Source of the DNA: CAWGHZ01 sp963775315
GTDB lineage: Bacteria; Pseudomonadota; Alphaproteobacteria; MPNO01; DASWLB01
Reading direction: 5' to 3'
DNA: 64,000 bases
NCBI GenBank assembly: GCA_963775315.1
Contig: CAVZIN010000007.1
Span: 1,922,001 to 1,986,000 of the forward strand
How positions within the stretch are numbered: position 1 is the stretch's first letter; every line of letters starts with the position of its first letter. The position numbers and the translations under genes are program-made. A model generated the notes under the pieces. It saw only the letters and a program-made list of their open reading frames with translations. It was not told the origin of the DNA and did no database searches. Shown here in pieces: positions 17,854-27,029 of this stretch.

Positions 17854-19869
17854 TCAGCGCGTCGCGGCCGTCGCCGCCAGAATCTGCGCCTTCTGCTTGG
17901 CGTCCACCGGCATCAGCCGCTCGATCCCGTGGTCGAGCGCGCTCCGCAGCCGGAACAGGCTCGCCTTCCGGACGGCTGGATCGGATGACTGGATCATGGC
18001 GAGGCCGGAGAACCAGAGCCCCACCGGGTCTTCGGGCCGGCGCGCGAGGATCGCGTCGGTCATCTCCGTGATGGCGGCGAGGTCGTGCGCCTGGAGCCGC
18101 CAGCCGAGATAGGGGATGGCGAGGTCGCTGCGGTCCGGGGCATAGGAAAGCAGGCGGCGAAGACGCGGAACCCAGTCGTCGAGCAGGCGCGGAAAGGCGG
18201 GATCCAGCGCACGAAGCCGGGGGTCGAAGGCGATGTCGCCGCGAAACAAGAGCCCGGCCGAGGCGAGGAGTGCCGAGTCGATGTGGTCCGACCGTCTGTC
18301 GACATCGCAGGCGAGCGCGGCGGTGCGGGCGATGGCGGCGGACCCCGGCGTCCGCGTCTGCTCCAGCGCCTGGTAGCTCTGCACCATCGCGTAGCGGAGC
18401 GCGATGTCGCCCCGCCAGTCCTCGGCCGGAAAGGCGAGGCAGGCCGAGCCCGGCCCCGCCATCGCCACCGGCCCATCGAGCGCGGCGCGCACGGCGAGGC
18501 CGAACTGCAGCAGGAACAGGCACGCGGCGACCGAAGCGGCGGCGAGGACCGCCAGACCGACGAGGGCCGCCGCCCGCACGCGCCGCGATGCGATCGCGGG
18601 CCGGGTCCGGCCGATGGCTGACATCGCAAGCGCCAGCGCCGGCCAGGTCATCGGGAACTGGAACCAGAAGGCCGCGACGCCGCTCAGCACCGCGGCGAAC
18701 GGCAGGCCGAGCGCGAGGCGGTCGCGGCGGCACCAGAGCGGGATCATCGCGACGGCGAGGAGCGCCAGGACGAGCGCCGCGATTCCGCCCGACAGCAGCG
18801 CCTCGAGCGCGAAGTCGTGGGTGTGCTGGTAGTCGCGGAACACGAGGTCCCAGCTTTGGTTGTACACGGTCGCGTTCGCGGCGGTCAGGTAGCGGAAGAA
18901 GGTCTCGCCCGCCTGGCCCCAGCCGAGCCCGTGCAACAGGGTGCCGGGCGCATCGGCGAACTGGGCGAACACCACCTGGTCGACGCGCGCGCGCGAGCGG
19001 ATGGATTCGACGAGGCCGGTCGGGCCGAGGATCGCCACCCCGGCGATGACGCAAGCCGGCATCAGAACGGCGAGCGCCGCCCCGCCCCGGCGGATCGCGC
19101 GCGCCGAAATCCCGCCGCGCAACCGAACCCTTCGCGTCGCAGCCCATAGGGGCACGCCGAGGGCGACGACGAGAACGATCGCGGACAGGTTCTCGGAGAT
19201 CACAAGCGACGGCAGCGCCGCCGCGAGGCCCAGCGGCGCGCCCCGGACGCGCATCCGACCGAACCGCACCGACCCGCCGGAAGCCGCGACCGACACCGCG
19301 ACGCCGATCGCGTAGAAGGCGAGCCAGTCGTTGAACACGAACAGCTTGCCCCACACCGACGCCGCGGCGGCAATCCACGAAACCGCGGCCGCACCCCACA
19401 CGAGCGCCCGCATGGTCGGGCGATGGGCGCGCGCCATGAGCCCGGCGGCGACGAACACGGCGAGTTCGGCGTAGAGGAGCGCGCCTTCGGCCGTCTCCGG
19501 CGCGCCGATCAGCATTGAGAGGGGATAGCGCGCGAACGGCGCGGTCGCGATGGCGACCAGGGATTCCGCGAAAAGTACCAGCACGTAGGGGTGGGCGACC
19601 GCGCGCCCTGCCCTGACCGCCGGCCGGTCGCCGACCGCGAGCATGAGGGCGAGGCCGAGCGCCGAGAGCGCTGCGGCGGCGTGCAGCACCGGGATGACGG
19701 GCTCGATGTCGGGCCACATGCCGATCCGCACCGGCGCATAGACGGCACCGTAGGAAACGAGGGCGAGCGCGAGGCCGGCGGTCGCGAGCCCGTATCCCGC
19801 CCGGCCGAGCACAGGCGGCGATGCAACGCTTCCCCCTTCCGCCGCTTTGCGCGCGGAAGCGACGCTCAT
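17854..19869 (-). CDS. O-antigen ligase/polymerase-like membrane protein (Wzy_C family)
   Basis: A 671-residue inner-membrane protein with about ten to twelve hydrophobic segments up to residue 430, then a soluble C-terminal part. The large periplasmic loop ends with the family signature FRDYQHTHDFALEALLSGGIAALVLALLA, comparable to the HNxxL/E motif of O-antigen ligases and Wzy polymerases. The C-terminal 200 residues, rich in helices and with LQAHDLAAITEMTDAILARRPEDPVGLWFSGLAMI, look TPR-like, as in many bacterial ligases. It would transfer or polymerise undecaprenyl-linked glycan in the periplasm. It overlaps gmhB by one base (TAATG) and forms a minus-strand block with gmhB and gmhA, tying heptose supply to the glycan. 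Ligase versus polymerase cannot be decided. Confidence 0.82.
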   Translation of the reverse strand: MSVASARKAAEGGSVASPPVLGRAGYGLATAGLALALVSYGAVYAPVRIGMWPDIEPVIPVLHAAAALSALGLALMLAVGDRPAVRAGRAVAHPYVLVLFAESLVAIATAPFARYPLSMLIGAPETAEGALLYAELAVFVAAGLMARAHRPTMRALVWGAAAVSWIAAAASVWGKLFVFNDWLAFYAIGVAVSVAASGGSVRFGRMRVRGAPLGLAAALPSLVISENLSAIVLVVALGVPLWAATRRVRLRGGISARAIRRGGAALAVLMPACVIAGVAILGPTGLVESIRSRARVDQVVFAQFADAPGTLLHGLGWGQAGETFFRYLTAANATVYNQSWDLVFRDYQHTHDFALEALLSGGIAALVLALLAVAMIPLWCRRDRLALGLPFAAVLSGVAAFWFQFPMTWPALALAMSAIGRTRPAIASRRVRAAALVGLAVLAAASVAACLFLLQFGLAVRAALDGPVAMAGPGSACLAFPAEDWRGDIALRYAMVQSYQALEQTRTPGSAAIARTAALACDVDRRSDHIDSALLASAGLLFRGDIAFDPRLRALDPAFPRLLDDWVPRLRRLLSYAPDRSDLAIPYLGWRLQAHDLAAITEMTDAILARRPEDPVGLWFSGLAMIQSSDPAVRKASLFRLRSALDHGIERLMPVDAKQKAQILAATAATR

Positions 19870-20534
19870 TATCCCTCGTCCGCGAGGAGAGCCGGAACGT
19901 CGGCGATGCTGTCGGCGACGCGGACCCGGAATTCCTCACGCCCCAGTCGCTCGACGGCGGCGCGCGCCGCCCGCCCCTTGCCGGTCAGCACGTGGATCGC
20001 GCCGGCGAGCCCTGCGGCGCGACCCGCTTCAGCGTCGCTCGCCTTGTCGCCGACCATCCAGGAGCGCGCGAGGTCGAGGGGAAGCTGGCCGGCGGCGGTG
20101 AGGATCATGCCGGGGGCGGGCTTCCGCCAAAGGTGGTCCGGCCGGTCATAAGGCGGCTTCGCCTCCGCATGGTACGGGCAGGCCAGCACCGCATCGAGCT
20201 TCGCCCCTTCGTCGGCCAGCTTCCCCGCCAACCTTGCCTGCACGGCGCGGAAATCGTCCCAACCGTAATAGCCGCGCCCGATGCCCGACTGGTTGGTGAT
20301 CAGTACCAGCCGCCAGCCGCGCCGCGCCATCTCGGCGAGCGCCGCACCGGCGCCGGGGATCAGCCGCACGTGCTCCGGCCTGTGCAAATAATTGACGTCC
20401 TCGATCACCACCCCGTCGCGGTCGAGGAACAAGGCCGGGCGCGGCGGGCCATTCCGGTTGGCGGCGAGGAGCTGGAGCCAGCACCCCTCGCCCGCCGCGT
20501 CGCCGGCACCCTCCGGACCGTCCCACCCGCTCAC
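19869..20534 (-). CDS. gmhB: D-glycero-D-manno-heptose 1,7-bisphosphate phosphatase-like HAD protein
   Basis: A HAD-superfamily phosphatase of the GmhB/histidinol-phosphatase subgroup, about 221 residues. It removes the 7-phosphate of heptose bisphosphate on the way to NDP-heptose. Visible motifs are ALFLDRDGVV (nucleophile and acid aspartates), LITNQSGIGRGYY (motif II), RKPAPGM (motif III lysine) and MVGDKASDAEAGRAAGL (motif IV). The first zinc-loop half CPYH is present. The usual second half CxCRKP is replaced by HLWRKP, so zinc binding may be altered or lost. The start is GTG at 20534, overlapping the gmhA stop (GTGA). About 25 residues precede the catalytic aspartate strand, longer than in the E. 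coli protein. It is translationally coupled to gmhA. Confidence 0.88.
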   Translation of the reverse strand: MSGWDGPEGAGDAAGEGCWLQLLAANRNGPPRPALFLDRDGVVIEDVNYLHRPEHVRLIPGAGAALAEMARRGWRLVLITNQSGIGRGYYGWDDFRAVQARLAGKLADEGAKLDAVLACPYHAEAKPPYDRPDHLWRKPAPGMILTAAGQLPLDLARSWMVGDKASDAEAGRAAGLAGAIHVLTGKGRAARAAVERLGREEFRVRVADSIADVPALLADEG

Positions 20535-21118
20535 GCGCCGCCGCCGCACTGCCGCTCGATCGCGTCGCACAGCATGTGGCCGAGCAGGATGTGCATCTCC
20601 TGGATGCGGGCGACCGTGGCGGACGGCACGACGAGCAGCGGGTCGGCGAGGCCCCTGAGCCTGCCGCCGTCCCGGCCGGACAGCGCCGCCGGGACAATGC
20701 CGAGCTCGCGCGCGGCGGCGAGGGCGCGCAGCACGTTCTCGCTGTTGCCCGAGGTGGAGAGGCCGATCGCGACGTCGCCCGCCCGGCCGAGGGCGCGGAC
20801 CTGGCGTTCGAACACATGCCCGAAGCCCAGATCGTTGGCCCCCGCCGTCAGGATCGACGAGTCGGTGGTGAGCGCGATGGCGGCGAGCGGCGCCCGGTCG
20901 CGGGCATAGCGCACCACCAGCTCGGCGGCGAGGTGCTGGGCGTCCGCCGCGCTGCCGCCATTGCCGAAGAACAGGATCTTGTGGCCGGCACCGACCGAGG
21001 CGACGCAGAGCTCGGCGAGACGCGCGAAGCCGCCCTTCAGCGCGGCGCGGGTCGCGTGCGACACCGCCTCGTGCTCGTCGAACTCGGCGTCGAAGAAGGG
21101 ATCGCGCTCCATGGCCAT
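20531..21118 (-). CDS. gmhA: Sedoheptulose-7-phosphate isomerase
   Basis: A SIS-domain isomerase of 195 residues that converts sedoheptulose-7-phosphate to D-glycero-D-manno-heptose-7-phosphate, the first committed step of nucleotide-heptose synthesis. Motifs: ILFFGNGGSAADAQHLAAEL, LTTDSSILTAGANDLGFGHVFERQV and GLSTSGNSENVLRAL are canonical. The EMHILLGHMLCDAIE helix near the end carries the metal-binding region. The ATG at 21118 (MAMERDPF) follows GGGCGAAAGGGG as ribosome site. It pairs with gmhB. The kinase/nucleotidyltransferase (hldE or hddA/hddC) is not in this window, so ADP- versus GDP-heptose is undecided. It is divergent from the GT4 gene at 21283 with a 164-bp promoter region. Confidence 0.95.
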   Translation of the reverse strand: MAMERDPFFDAEFDEHEAVSHATRAALKGGFARLAELCVASVGAGHKILFFGNGGSAADAQHLAAELVVRYARDRAPLAAIALTTDSSILTAGANDLGFGHVFERQVRALGRAGDVAIGLSTSGNSENVLRALAAARELGIVPAALSGRDGGRLRGLADPLLVVPSATVARIQEMHILLGHMLCDAIERQCGGGA

Positions 21119-21282
21119 GTCGGGCCCCTTTCGCCCTATGGGTAGCAAAACGGTGGGCCCCATGCCACGCACTTGACGCCGCTTTACCCCCTCCCGGAAA
21201 TGGGATAAGCGGATTCCATGAGGATTTTCGCACCGAAGCCGCGGGCCCCGCGCCCCTTCGGACGGCGGAGCCGCCGGGGGCG

Positions 21283-22857
21283 ATGAGCGCCGGCCGCGCG
21301 CGGCGTCTGGTGCTGGCCGATCGGCCGGGCGCGTGCGAGGACGGGATCCTGACCCTGCACGAAATCCGGCGTGAGCTGCGCGGCGGACGGCTTTTGCGCC
21401 GAATGGGCCGCTATTCCGGCGTCGATCTCGTGGTCGAGGATTTGGAGCATTGGCGGCGCCCGTTCCTCGGCCTCGCGCTCGCGCGTCTCCTGAGCCGCGG
21501 CGACTGCACGGTGCGCGACCAAGCCGGTCGGGGACAACCGGCAGGCTGGGCGGCGCTCGGGCGGGCTGGCGGCGCGATGCTGCGCGACGCGTTGGCCGCA
21601 AGGCGGGTGCTGCGCGAATACGAGGCCGCGCTTGCCGCCCTCGGCGGACCGGCACCGCCACGGCGGCACGATCCGCATGGCGCGACGGTGGTGCTGCGGA
21701 GCGGCGTCGGCGCAGCGCCCGGTTGGGGCGGCGCCGCGAGCCACCTGCGCGGCGTGCTGCAAGGGCTTGCGGCGCTCGATCGGCACCCTGTCCTGGCCGC
21801 GCCCGAGCCCCTGCCCGAGCTTCCGGACGAGGTGCGCGTCCTGAAGCTCGCCTACCCGGCCCGCTTCCGAGACTTCCCGAGCCTCGCGCCGCTCGCCGCC
21901 AGCGAGGCCGGCTTCGCCGCCGCGCGCAACGCGCTCGCCGGCACGCGCGTCGGGTTCGTCTATCACCGCAACCTCGCCTTCGACCTCGCCGGCGCGCGTC
22001 TGGCCCGCGCGCTCGGGGTGCCGCTGGTGCTCGAATACAACGGCTCGGAACTCTGGATGGCGCGCCATTGGGGCGGCGGGCTTTCCCGCGCGCCGCTCGT
22101 CGCTCGCGCCGAGGGGGCCTGCCTCGCCGCCGCCGACGTGATCGCCGTGGTGAGCACGGCGCTCGCCGACGAGCTCGCCGCGCGCGGCATCGATCGCGCC
22201 AAGATCGCGATCGCCCCGAACGGTGTCGACACTAGGCGCTTCACGCCCGCCGTGGATGGCGGGGCCGTGCGCCGCCGGCTCGGGCTCGACGGGCTCGTGA
22301 TCGGCTTTTCCGGCTCGTTCGGGCGCTGGCACGGAGCCGATATCCTGGCCGAGGCGTTTGCGCTTCTCGCCGGCGGGCGAACGGACGCGATGCTGCTGAT
22401 GATCGGCGACGGCGAGACCCGCGCGGCGGCCGAGCGCGCCCTCGCCGCGGCGGGGCTCGGCGCGCGAGCGCGGTTCACCGGGCCGATCGCCTCGGCCGAC
22501 ATGCCGGCGCATCTCGCCGCCTGCGACGTGCTGGTCTCGCCGCAGGTGCCCAATCCGGACGGCACGCCGTTCTTCGGCTCGCCCACCAAGCTGGTCGAAT
22601 ACATGGCGATGGGGAAGGCGGTGATCGCCTCGGACCTCGGCCAGATGGCGGAGACGGTCCGGGACGGCGCGACCGGGCTGCTGGTGCCGCCGGCGGATGC
22701 GACCGCCCTCGCCGCCGCCCTCGCCCGCCTCGCGGCGGATCCCGGCCAGCGCGCCCGGCTGGGCGCGGCGGCGCGACGCGAGGCCGAGGGGCGCGGCTGG
22801 GCGGCCCATGTCGCCACCATTCTCGCCCGGCTGGACGAGCGCTGCCCGTGCGGCTGA
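21283..22857 (+). CDS. Family 4 glycosyltransferase
   Basis: A 524-residue cytoplasmic glycosyltransferase of the GT-B fold. The N-terminal 130 residues are not recognised. They are followed by LRSGVGAAPGWGGAASHLRGVLQGL, which opens the acceptor domain, and by GVPLVLEYNGSELWMARHW. The donor domain shows APNGVDTRRF, IGFSGSFGRWHGADIL and the GT4 EX7E-like region FFGSPTKLVEYMAMGKAVIASDL near residue 430. It closely resembles the GT half of the fusion protein at 40459-43107. Its stop overlaps the start of a heparinase II/III-like gene by 10 bp, and the same gene pairing occurs with the fusion, suggesting a duplicated unit. The sugar donor is unknown. Confidence 0.9.
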   Translation: MSAGRARRLVLADRPGACEDGILTLHEIRRELRGGRLLRRMGRYSGVDLVVEDLEHWRRPFLGLALARLLSRGDCTVRDQAGRGQPAGWAALGRAGGAMLRDALAARRVLREYEAALAALGGPAPPRRHDPHGATVVLRSGVGAAPGWGGAASHLRGVLQGLAALDRHPVLAAPEPLPELPDEVRVLKLAYPARFRDFPSLAPLAASEAGFAAARNALAGTRVGFVYHRNLAFDLAGARLARALGVPLVLEYNGSELWMARHWGGGLSRAPLVARAEGACLAAADVIAVVSTALADELAARGIDRAKIAIAPNGVDTRRFTPAVDGGAVRRRLGLDGLVIGFSGSFGRWHGADILAEAFALLAGGRTDAMLLMIGDGETRAAAERALAAAGLGARARFTGPIASADMPAHLAACDVLVSPQVPNPDGTPFFGSPTKLVEYMAMGKAVIASDLGQMAETVRDGATGLLVPPADATALAAALARLAADPGQRARLGAAARREAEGRGWAAHVATILARLDERCPCG

Positions 22858-24959
22858 CGCATTACGCGCGCCGCGCCGCGACGCTGCCACCGCGCGAGAC
22901 CTTGCGCCGCGCGCGCGCCCTGTGGCGCCGGCAGACCGATGCGCGCCGCACCCGTGCCGCCGAGCATGCGAACCCGACCTACGCGCTCGATCTCGACGAG
23001 GCGGCGCTCGCCCTCGTCCCCCGCCTCTCGCCCTTGCCCGCCACCCTGCTTCGCGACGGGGTGGACGCGCGCGCGGCCCGGACCGCGGCAGCCCACGACC
23101 ACGTATTCGACCTGCTCGGCTCGGGCCCCAGCCGCGTTACGCCGGGAATGGCGTGCGCCGGGCTCGGCGGCATCGTCTTTCCGCCCGCGGCGCCCGACGC
23201 CATTGCCGCGGCCGACGCACCGACCCCCGCCAACGCACCGGAATCGCGCCGCATCCGAGAGATGATCGAGCCCGGCTACGCACCCATCGACTGGCAGCGC
23301 GATTTCAAGTCGGGCTTCCGCTGGGTGGCCCGAACCTGGTGGCGCGACATCGATTACGGCGATGTGCGCGGCGCCGACGTAAAAATGCCGTGGGAGCTCG
23401 GAAGATTGCAGCATCTGCCGGTGCTGGCCCTCCAGTTCGCGGCGAGGGGTGCGGACGCCGAGGCCTGCCGCCGCGCGTTCCGCAACCAGGTGCTCGACTT
23501 CCTGGCGGCCAACCCGCCGCGCTTCGGGGTGCAGTGGGCCTGCCCCATGGATGTGGCGATCCGCGCCGCCAACCTCGCCATCGCCTGGGACCTGTTCCGC
23601 GCGCACGGCGCCACGTTCGACGCCCCCTTCGAGCACGTCCTGGCCCGCGCGCTATACGAGCACGGGCGATTCCTGATCGCATACCCGGAATGGCTGCCCG
23701 ACGCGCGGAGCAACCACTTCCTCTGCGGGATCGGCGGGCTTGCCATCTGCGCCGCCTACCTGCCAGCCAGTGCCGAGACCGATGGCTGGCTTGCCTACGC
23801 GGCCGGTGCGCTGGCGGCCGAGCTGCCGCGCCAGTTCCACCCGGACGGCGGCAACTACGAGGATTCGACGGCCTATCACCGGTTGAGCGGCGAGGCGGCG
23901 GTCTTCGCCGTCGCCACCCTCGCGGGAATGCGCGGCCGGGTTGCCGCCGCGCTTGACCGGGTGCAGCCTTCCCTCGCCGACACGCCGGGCTGGACCGAGT
24001 ACCGCGCGGGAGGGACACCGTTCGCGCCCGCACTCGGCGACCGCTTCGCCGCCATCGCCCGCTTCACCCGAGCGATAGCACGGCCGGATGGGCTGGTTCC
24101 CGACATCGGCGACAACGACAGCGGACGGTTCGTGGCGCTCGGCGAGACGTCGCGGGACCACAGCCATCTCGTGGCCGCGATCGACGCGCTGTTCGAGGGC
24201 GACACGCACGGCCTCGACGGTACGGTGGTGCGGGCTCTCGCGGGCGGCCCCATCTACGGCATTGCGCCGCCCGCGCCGCCTGCCGCCACGCCGCGGCGCT
24301 TCCCCGATTTCGGACTCTACATCTACGAGGTCGGACGGGTGTGGCTTGCCATCCGCTGCGGCGCGCTCGCGGGCGGCGGATACGGCGCGCATCTGCACAA
24401 CGACCAGCTCTCGTTCGAGCTGGCGGTCGACGGCGCGGCGTTCTTCGTCGATTGCGGCGCCTATCTTTACACGCCGCTGCCCGAGGCGCGGAACCGGTTC
24501 CGCAGCGCCGCCATGCACAACACTCTGGCCATCGCGGGTCGCGAGCAGTTCCAGCCCGGCTCGGCGAGCCTGTTCCATCTGGTCGACACTGCCCGGCCGC
24601 GCGCGCTGGAGGTCGGGCCGGACGTCTTCGTCGGCGAGCACCAGGGATACGGCGCGCCCTGCCGGAGAAGTTTCCGCATCGCGCCGGACGAGATCGGAGT
24701 TGTCGAGAGCTGCACCGCGCCCGGCGCGAAATCGGTCAGCCTCCACCTCCACCCCGAGGTGCGCGTCGCGGCGACCACGGACGGCGCCATGACGCTGTCG
24801 CGCGGTTCCACGCGTCTCGCCGTGACAGCGGACGAAGGCGCATGGCGTGTCGAGCCATCGGAGATCGCGACCGGCTATGGCCGTCTCGCGCCGACGCAGC
24901 GGCTCGTACTGCCCGTCGCCGGGGACAGGGCCGCCTGGCGCATCCGGTTCGAGTCGTAG
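22848..24959 (+). CDS. Heparinase II/III family protein (first copy)
   Basis: A 703-residue protein starting at a GTG inside the end of the GT4 gene. Residues about 60-400 form the all-alpha (alpha/alpha toroid) domain with MPWELGRLQHLPVLALQF, CPMDVAIRAANLAIAWD, SNHFLCGIGGLAICAAYLP and GNYEDSTAYHRLSGEA. From about 440 a beta-sandwich Hepar_II_III_C domain follows, with GGGYGAHLHNDQLSFELAVDG and DCGAYLYTPLPEARNRFRS. The family includes uronate polysaccharide lyases. Proteins of this group are recurrent in exopolysaccharide loci, where they may edit or clear polymer. No N-terminal signal peptide is evident, so export to the periplasm is unclear. About 40 residues of arginine-rich N-terminus are unusual. 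Confidence 0.88.
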   Translation: MRLTHYARRAATLPPRETLRRARALWRRQTDARRTRAAEHANPTYALDLDEAALALVPRLSPLPATLLRDGVDARAARTAAAHDHVFDLLGSGPSRVTPGMACAGLGGIVFPPAAPDAIAAADAPTPANAPESRRIREMIEPGYAPIDWQRDFKSGFRWVARTWWRDIDYGDVRGADVKMPWELGRLQHLPVLALQFAARGADAEACRRAFRNQVLDFLAANPPRFGVQWACPMDVAIRAANLAIAWDLFRAHGATFDAPFEHVLARALYEHGRFLIAYPEWLPDARSNHFLCGIGGLAICAAYLPASAETDGWLAYAAGALAAELPRQFHPDGGNYEDSTAYHRLSGEAAVFAVATLAGMRGRVAAALDRVQPSLADTPGWTEYRAGGTPFAPALGDRFAAIARFTRAIARPDGLVPDIGDNDSGRFVALGETSRDHSHLVAAIDALFEGDTHGLDGTVVRALAGGPIYGIAPPAPPAATPRRFPDFGLYIYEVGRVWLAIRCGALAGGGYGAHLHNDQLSFELAVDGAAFFVDCGAYLYTPLPEARNRFRSAAMHNTLAIAGREQFQPGSASLFHLVDTARPRALEVGPDVFVGEHQGYGAPCRRSFRIAPDEIGVVESCTAPGAKSVSLHLHPEVRVAATTDGAMTLSRGSTRLAVTADEGAWRVEPSEIATGYGRLAPTQRLVLPVAGDRAAWRIRFES

Positions 24960-25025
24960 TTCGGGTTTGGAGTCGCGCCGTGCCGCTGCTATCGTGCGGC
25001 GCAGGCGGGCGCAGGGAACAAGTGT

Positions 25026-26996
25026 ATGTGCGGCATTGTCGGCGCGTTCAAGCCGGTCGGCGGGGCGGTTTCGGCGGTGGAGACGCTGGTCGCGATGCGC
25101 GACCGGATGGTCCATCGCGGCCCCGACGGGGCCGGCGTGTGGCGCGCGGCCGACGGACGCTGCGGCATGGCGCACCGGCGACTCTCGATCATCGACCTCT
25201 CGGACGCCGCCGCCCAGCCGATGGCGAACGCCGCCAGCGACGTGGTCGTCACGTTCAACGGCGAGATCTACAACCACGCGGAACTGCGCGCCGAGCTCGC
25301 CGCCCGCGGCAAGTACCACTGGCAGACCGACCATTCCGATACCGAGGTGCTGCTGCATGCCTACGAGGAATGGGGCATCGGCTGCGTCCAGCGCTTCCGC
25401 GGCATGTTCGCATTCGCGATCTACGACGCGCGCGACCCGGCGCGGCCGCAATTCCACATGGCGCGCGACCGGGCGGGGGTGAAGCCGGTCTATTTCACCC
25501 GCACGCGTGCCGGCGAGTGGCTGTGCGCGTCGGAAATCCGCGCCCTTCTCGCCCATCCCGACGTCCCGCGCGAAATGGACCGCTCCGCGTTCTGGCACTA
25601 CCTCACCTTCATCGTGACGCCGGCGCCCCTCACCTTGTTCCGCGGCATCTTCAAGCTGCCGGCCGGTCACGTTCTGACCGTCGACCATCGCGGCGAGGCC
25701 GCCTTCGAGCAGTACTGGGATTGCCGGCCGAGCGCGGCTGCGACCCTTCGCGAACAGGACATCGGCGAGGACGAGGCGACGGACGCGCTGCTGGCCGTGC
25801 TGCGCCGGTCGATCGAGCGCCGCATGGTGTCGGACGTGCCGTTCGGCGTGCTGCTGTCGGGCGGGGTGGATTCCAGCCTGGTCACCGCGCTGATGAGCGA
25901 GATGCTGCCGCGTCCGGTCACCACCTTCACGGTCGGTTATGAATCTTACGACGAGCTGAACGAGTTCCACCACGCCCGCCGGATCGCCGAGCGCTATCGC
26001 ACCGAGCACCACGAGACGCGCATTGATTCGAAGGATGCGCAGGCGTTCCTGCCGCTTCTGGTCCGCCTTCAGGACGAGCCGATCGCCGACAATGTCTGCA
26101 TCCCGCTCTACTTCCTGGCCGAGTTGGTGCGGAAATCGGGGACGACGGTGGTACAGGTGGGCGAGGGAGCAGACGAGAACCTGCTCGGCTACTGGTGGTG
26201 CGACCACTATCGCAACAAGGAGGAGACGGTCTACTGCCCGGCGCTGGCCGGCCGCTTTCCACCCACCGATGCGCCCGCCGAGGACCAGGAGATCGCGCGC
26301 CGGGCCCGCGCCGGGCAGGAGCTGTTCTGGGGCGGGGCGGTCTGCTGGTGGGGCGAGATGCGCCGCCAACTCACCCCGCGGGCGGCGCCATTCGCCGCGC
26401 CCATCGACTGCCCGGTGCCGGGGCTGCTGCCCGCCTCCTATCAGGCGCAAGAGAGCCACAATGTGGTCTCCGGCCACCTCGCGGGCCTCACCGGCCATCT
26501 GGTTCCGCCGGAATCGATGCAGAAGATCCCCTACATGGAGATGAAGCTGCGCCTGCCCGAGCATCTCCTGATGCGGGTCGACAAGATGACCATGGCCCAT
26601 TCGGTGGAGGCGCGCGTGCCGTTCCTCGACCACGAGGTGGTCGAGTTCGCGACGCGCCTGCCGCCGCGCTACAAGCTCGCCGACGGAATCGGCAAGAAAA
26701 TCCTCAAGCGCGCCGCCGAGCCGTATGTCGATCACGATCTTCTGTACCGCCGGAAGCAGGGGTTCGGCGCGCCGATGGAGCAGTGGTTCAAGGAAAGGGA
26801 GTTCGGCCGGCGGATGCTCTCGGCCTACGAAGGCTCGCGGCTCCGCAAGGACGGGTTTTTCGACGACGACTACTTCCGCGGGCTGATGAAGCACCAGATT
26901 GGGCCGGGCGGCGGGTACAGCTTCCACCTGTGGACCGTGCTGAACGCCGTGCTGTGGCACGAGGTCTGGATCGAGGGCAACGAGTCCTGCCTGTGA
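25026..26996 (+). CDS. asnB: Asparagine synthase-like glutamine-dependent amidotransferase (copy 1)
   Basis: A 656-residue AsnB-type enzyme. The N-terminal Ntn glutaminase starts MCGIVGAFKP, the cysteine after Met being the nucleophile. It includes HRGPDGAGVW, AHRRLSIIDLS and VTFNGEIYNHAELRAEL. The synthetase domain has the PP-loop SGGVDSSLVTAL near residue 278 and the acidic GEGADENLLGYWWCDHY. It also has PYMEMKLRLPEHLLMRVDKMTMAHSVEARVPFLDHEVVE. In polysaccharide loci such proteins are thought to amidate sugar carboxylates (uronamides) rather than aspartate. It is followed after 33 bp by a related copy and is one of three in this locus. True asparagine synthesis by at least one copy cannot be excluded. 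Confidence 0.92.
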   Translation: MCGIVGAFKPVGGAVSAVETLVAMRDRMVHRGPDGAGVWRAADGRCGMAHRRLSIIDLSDAAAQPMANAASDVVVTFNGEIYNHAELRAELAARGKYHWQTDHSDTEVLLHAYEEWGIGCVQRFRGMFAFAIYDARDPARPQFHMARDRAGVKPVYFTRTRAGEWLCASEIRALLAHPDVPREMDRSAFWHYLTFIVTPAPLTLFRGIFKLPAGHVLTVDHRGEAAFEQYWDCRPSAAATLREQDIGEDEATDALLAVLRRSIERRMVSDVPFGVLLSGGVDSSLVTALMSEMLPRPVTTFTVGYESYDELNEFHHARRIAERYRTEHHETRIDSKDAQAFLPLLVRLQDEPIADNVCIPLYFLAELVRKSGTTVVQVGEGADENLLGYWWCDHYRNKEETVYCPALAGRFPPTDAPAEDQEIARRARAGQELFWGGAVCWWGEMRRQLTPRAAPFAAPIDCPVPGLLPASYQAQESHNVVSGHLAGLTGHLVPPESMQKIPYMEMKLRLPEHLLMRVDKMTMAHSVEARVPFLDHEVVEFATRLPPRYKLADGIGKKILKRAAEPYVDHDLLYRRKQGFGAPMEQWFKEREFGRRMLSAYEGSRLRKDGFFDDDYFRGLMKHQIGPGGGYSFHLWTVLNAVLWHEVWIEGNESCL

Positions 26997-27029
26997 CGCG
27001 CCCGCCGCATCTGGCGTCCGGCTGAGCCG

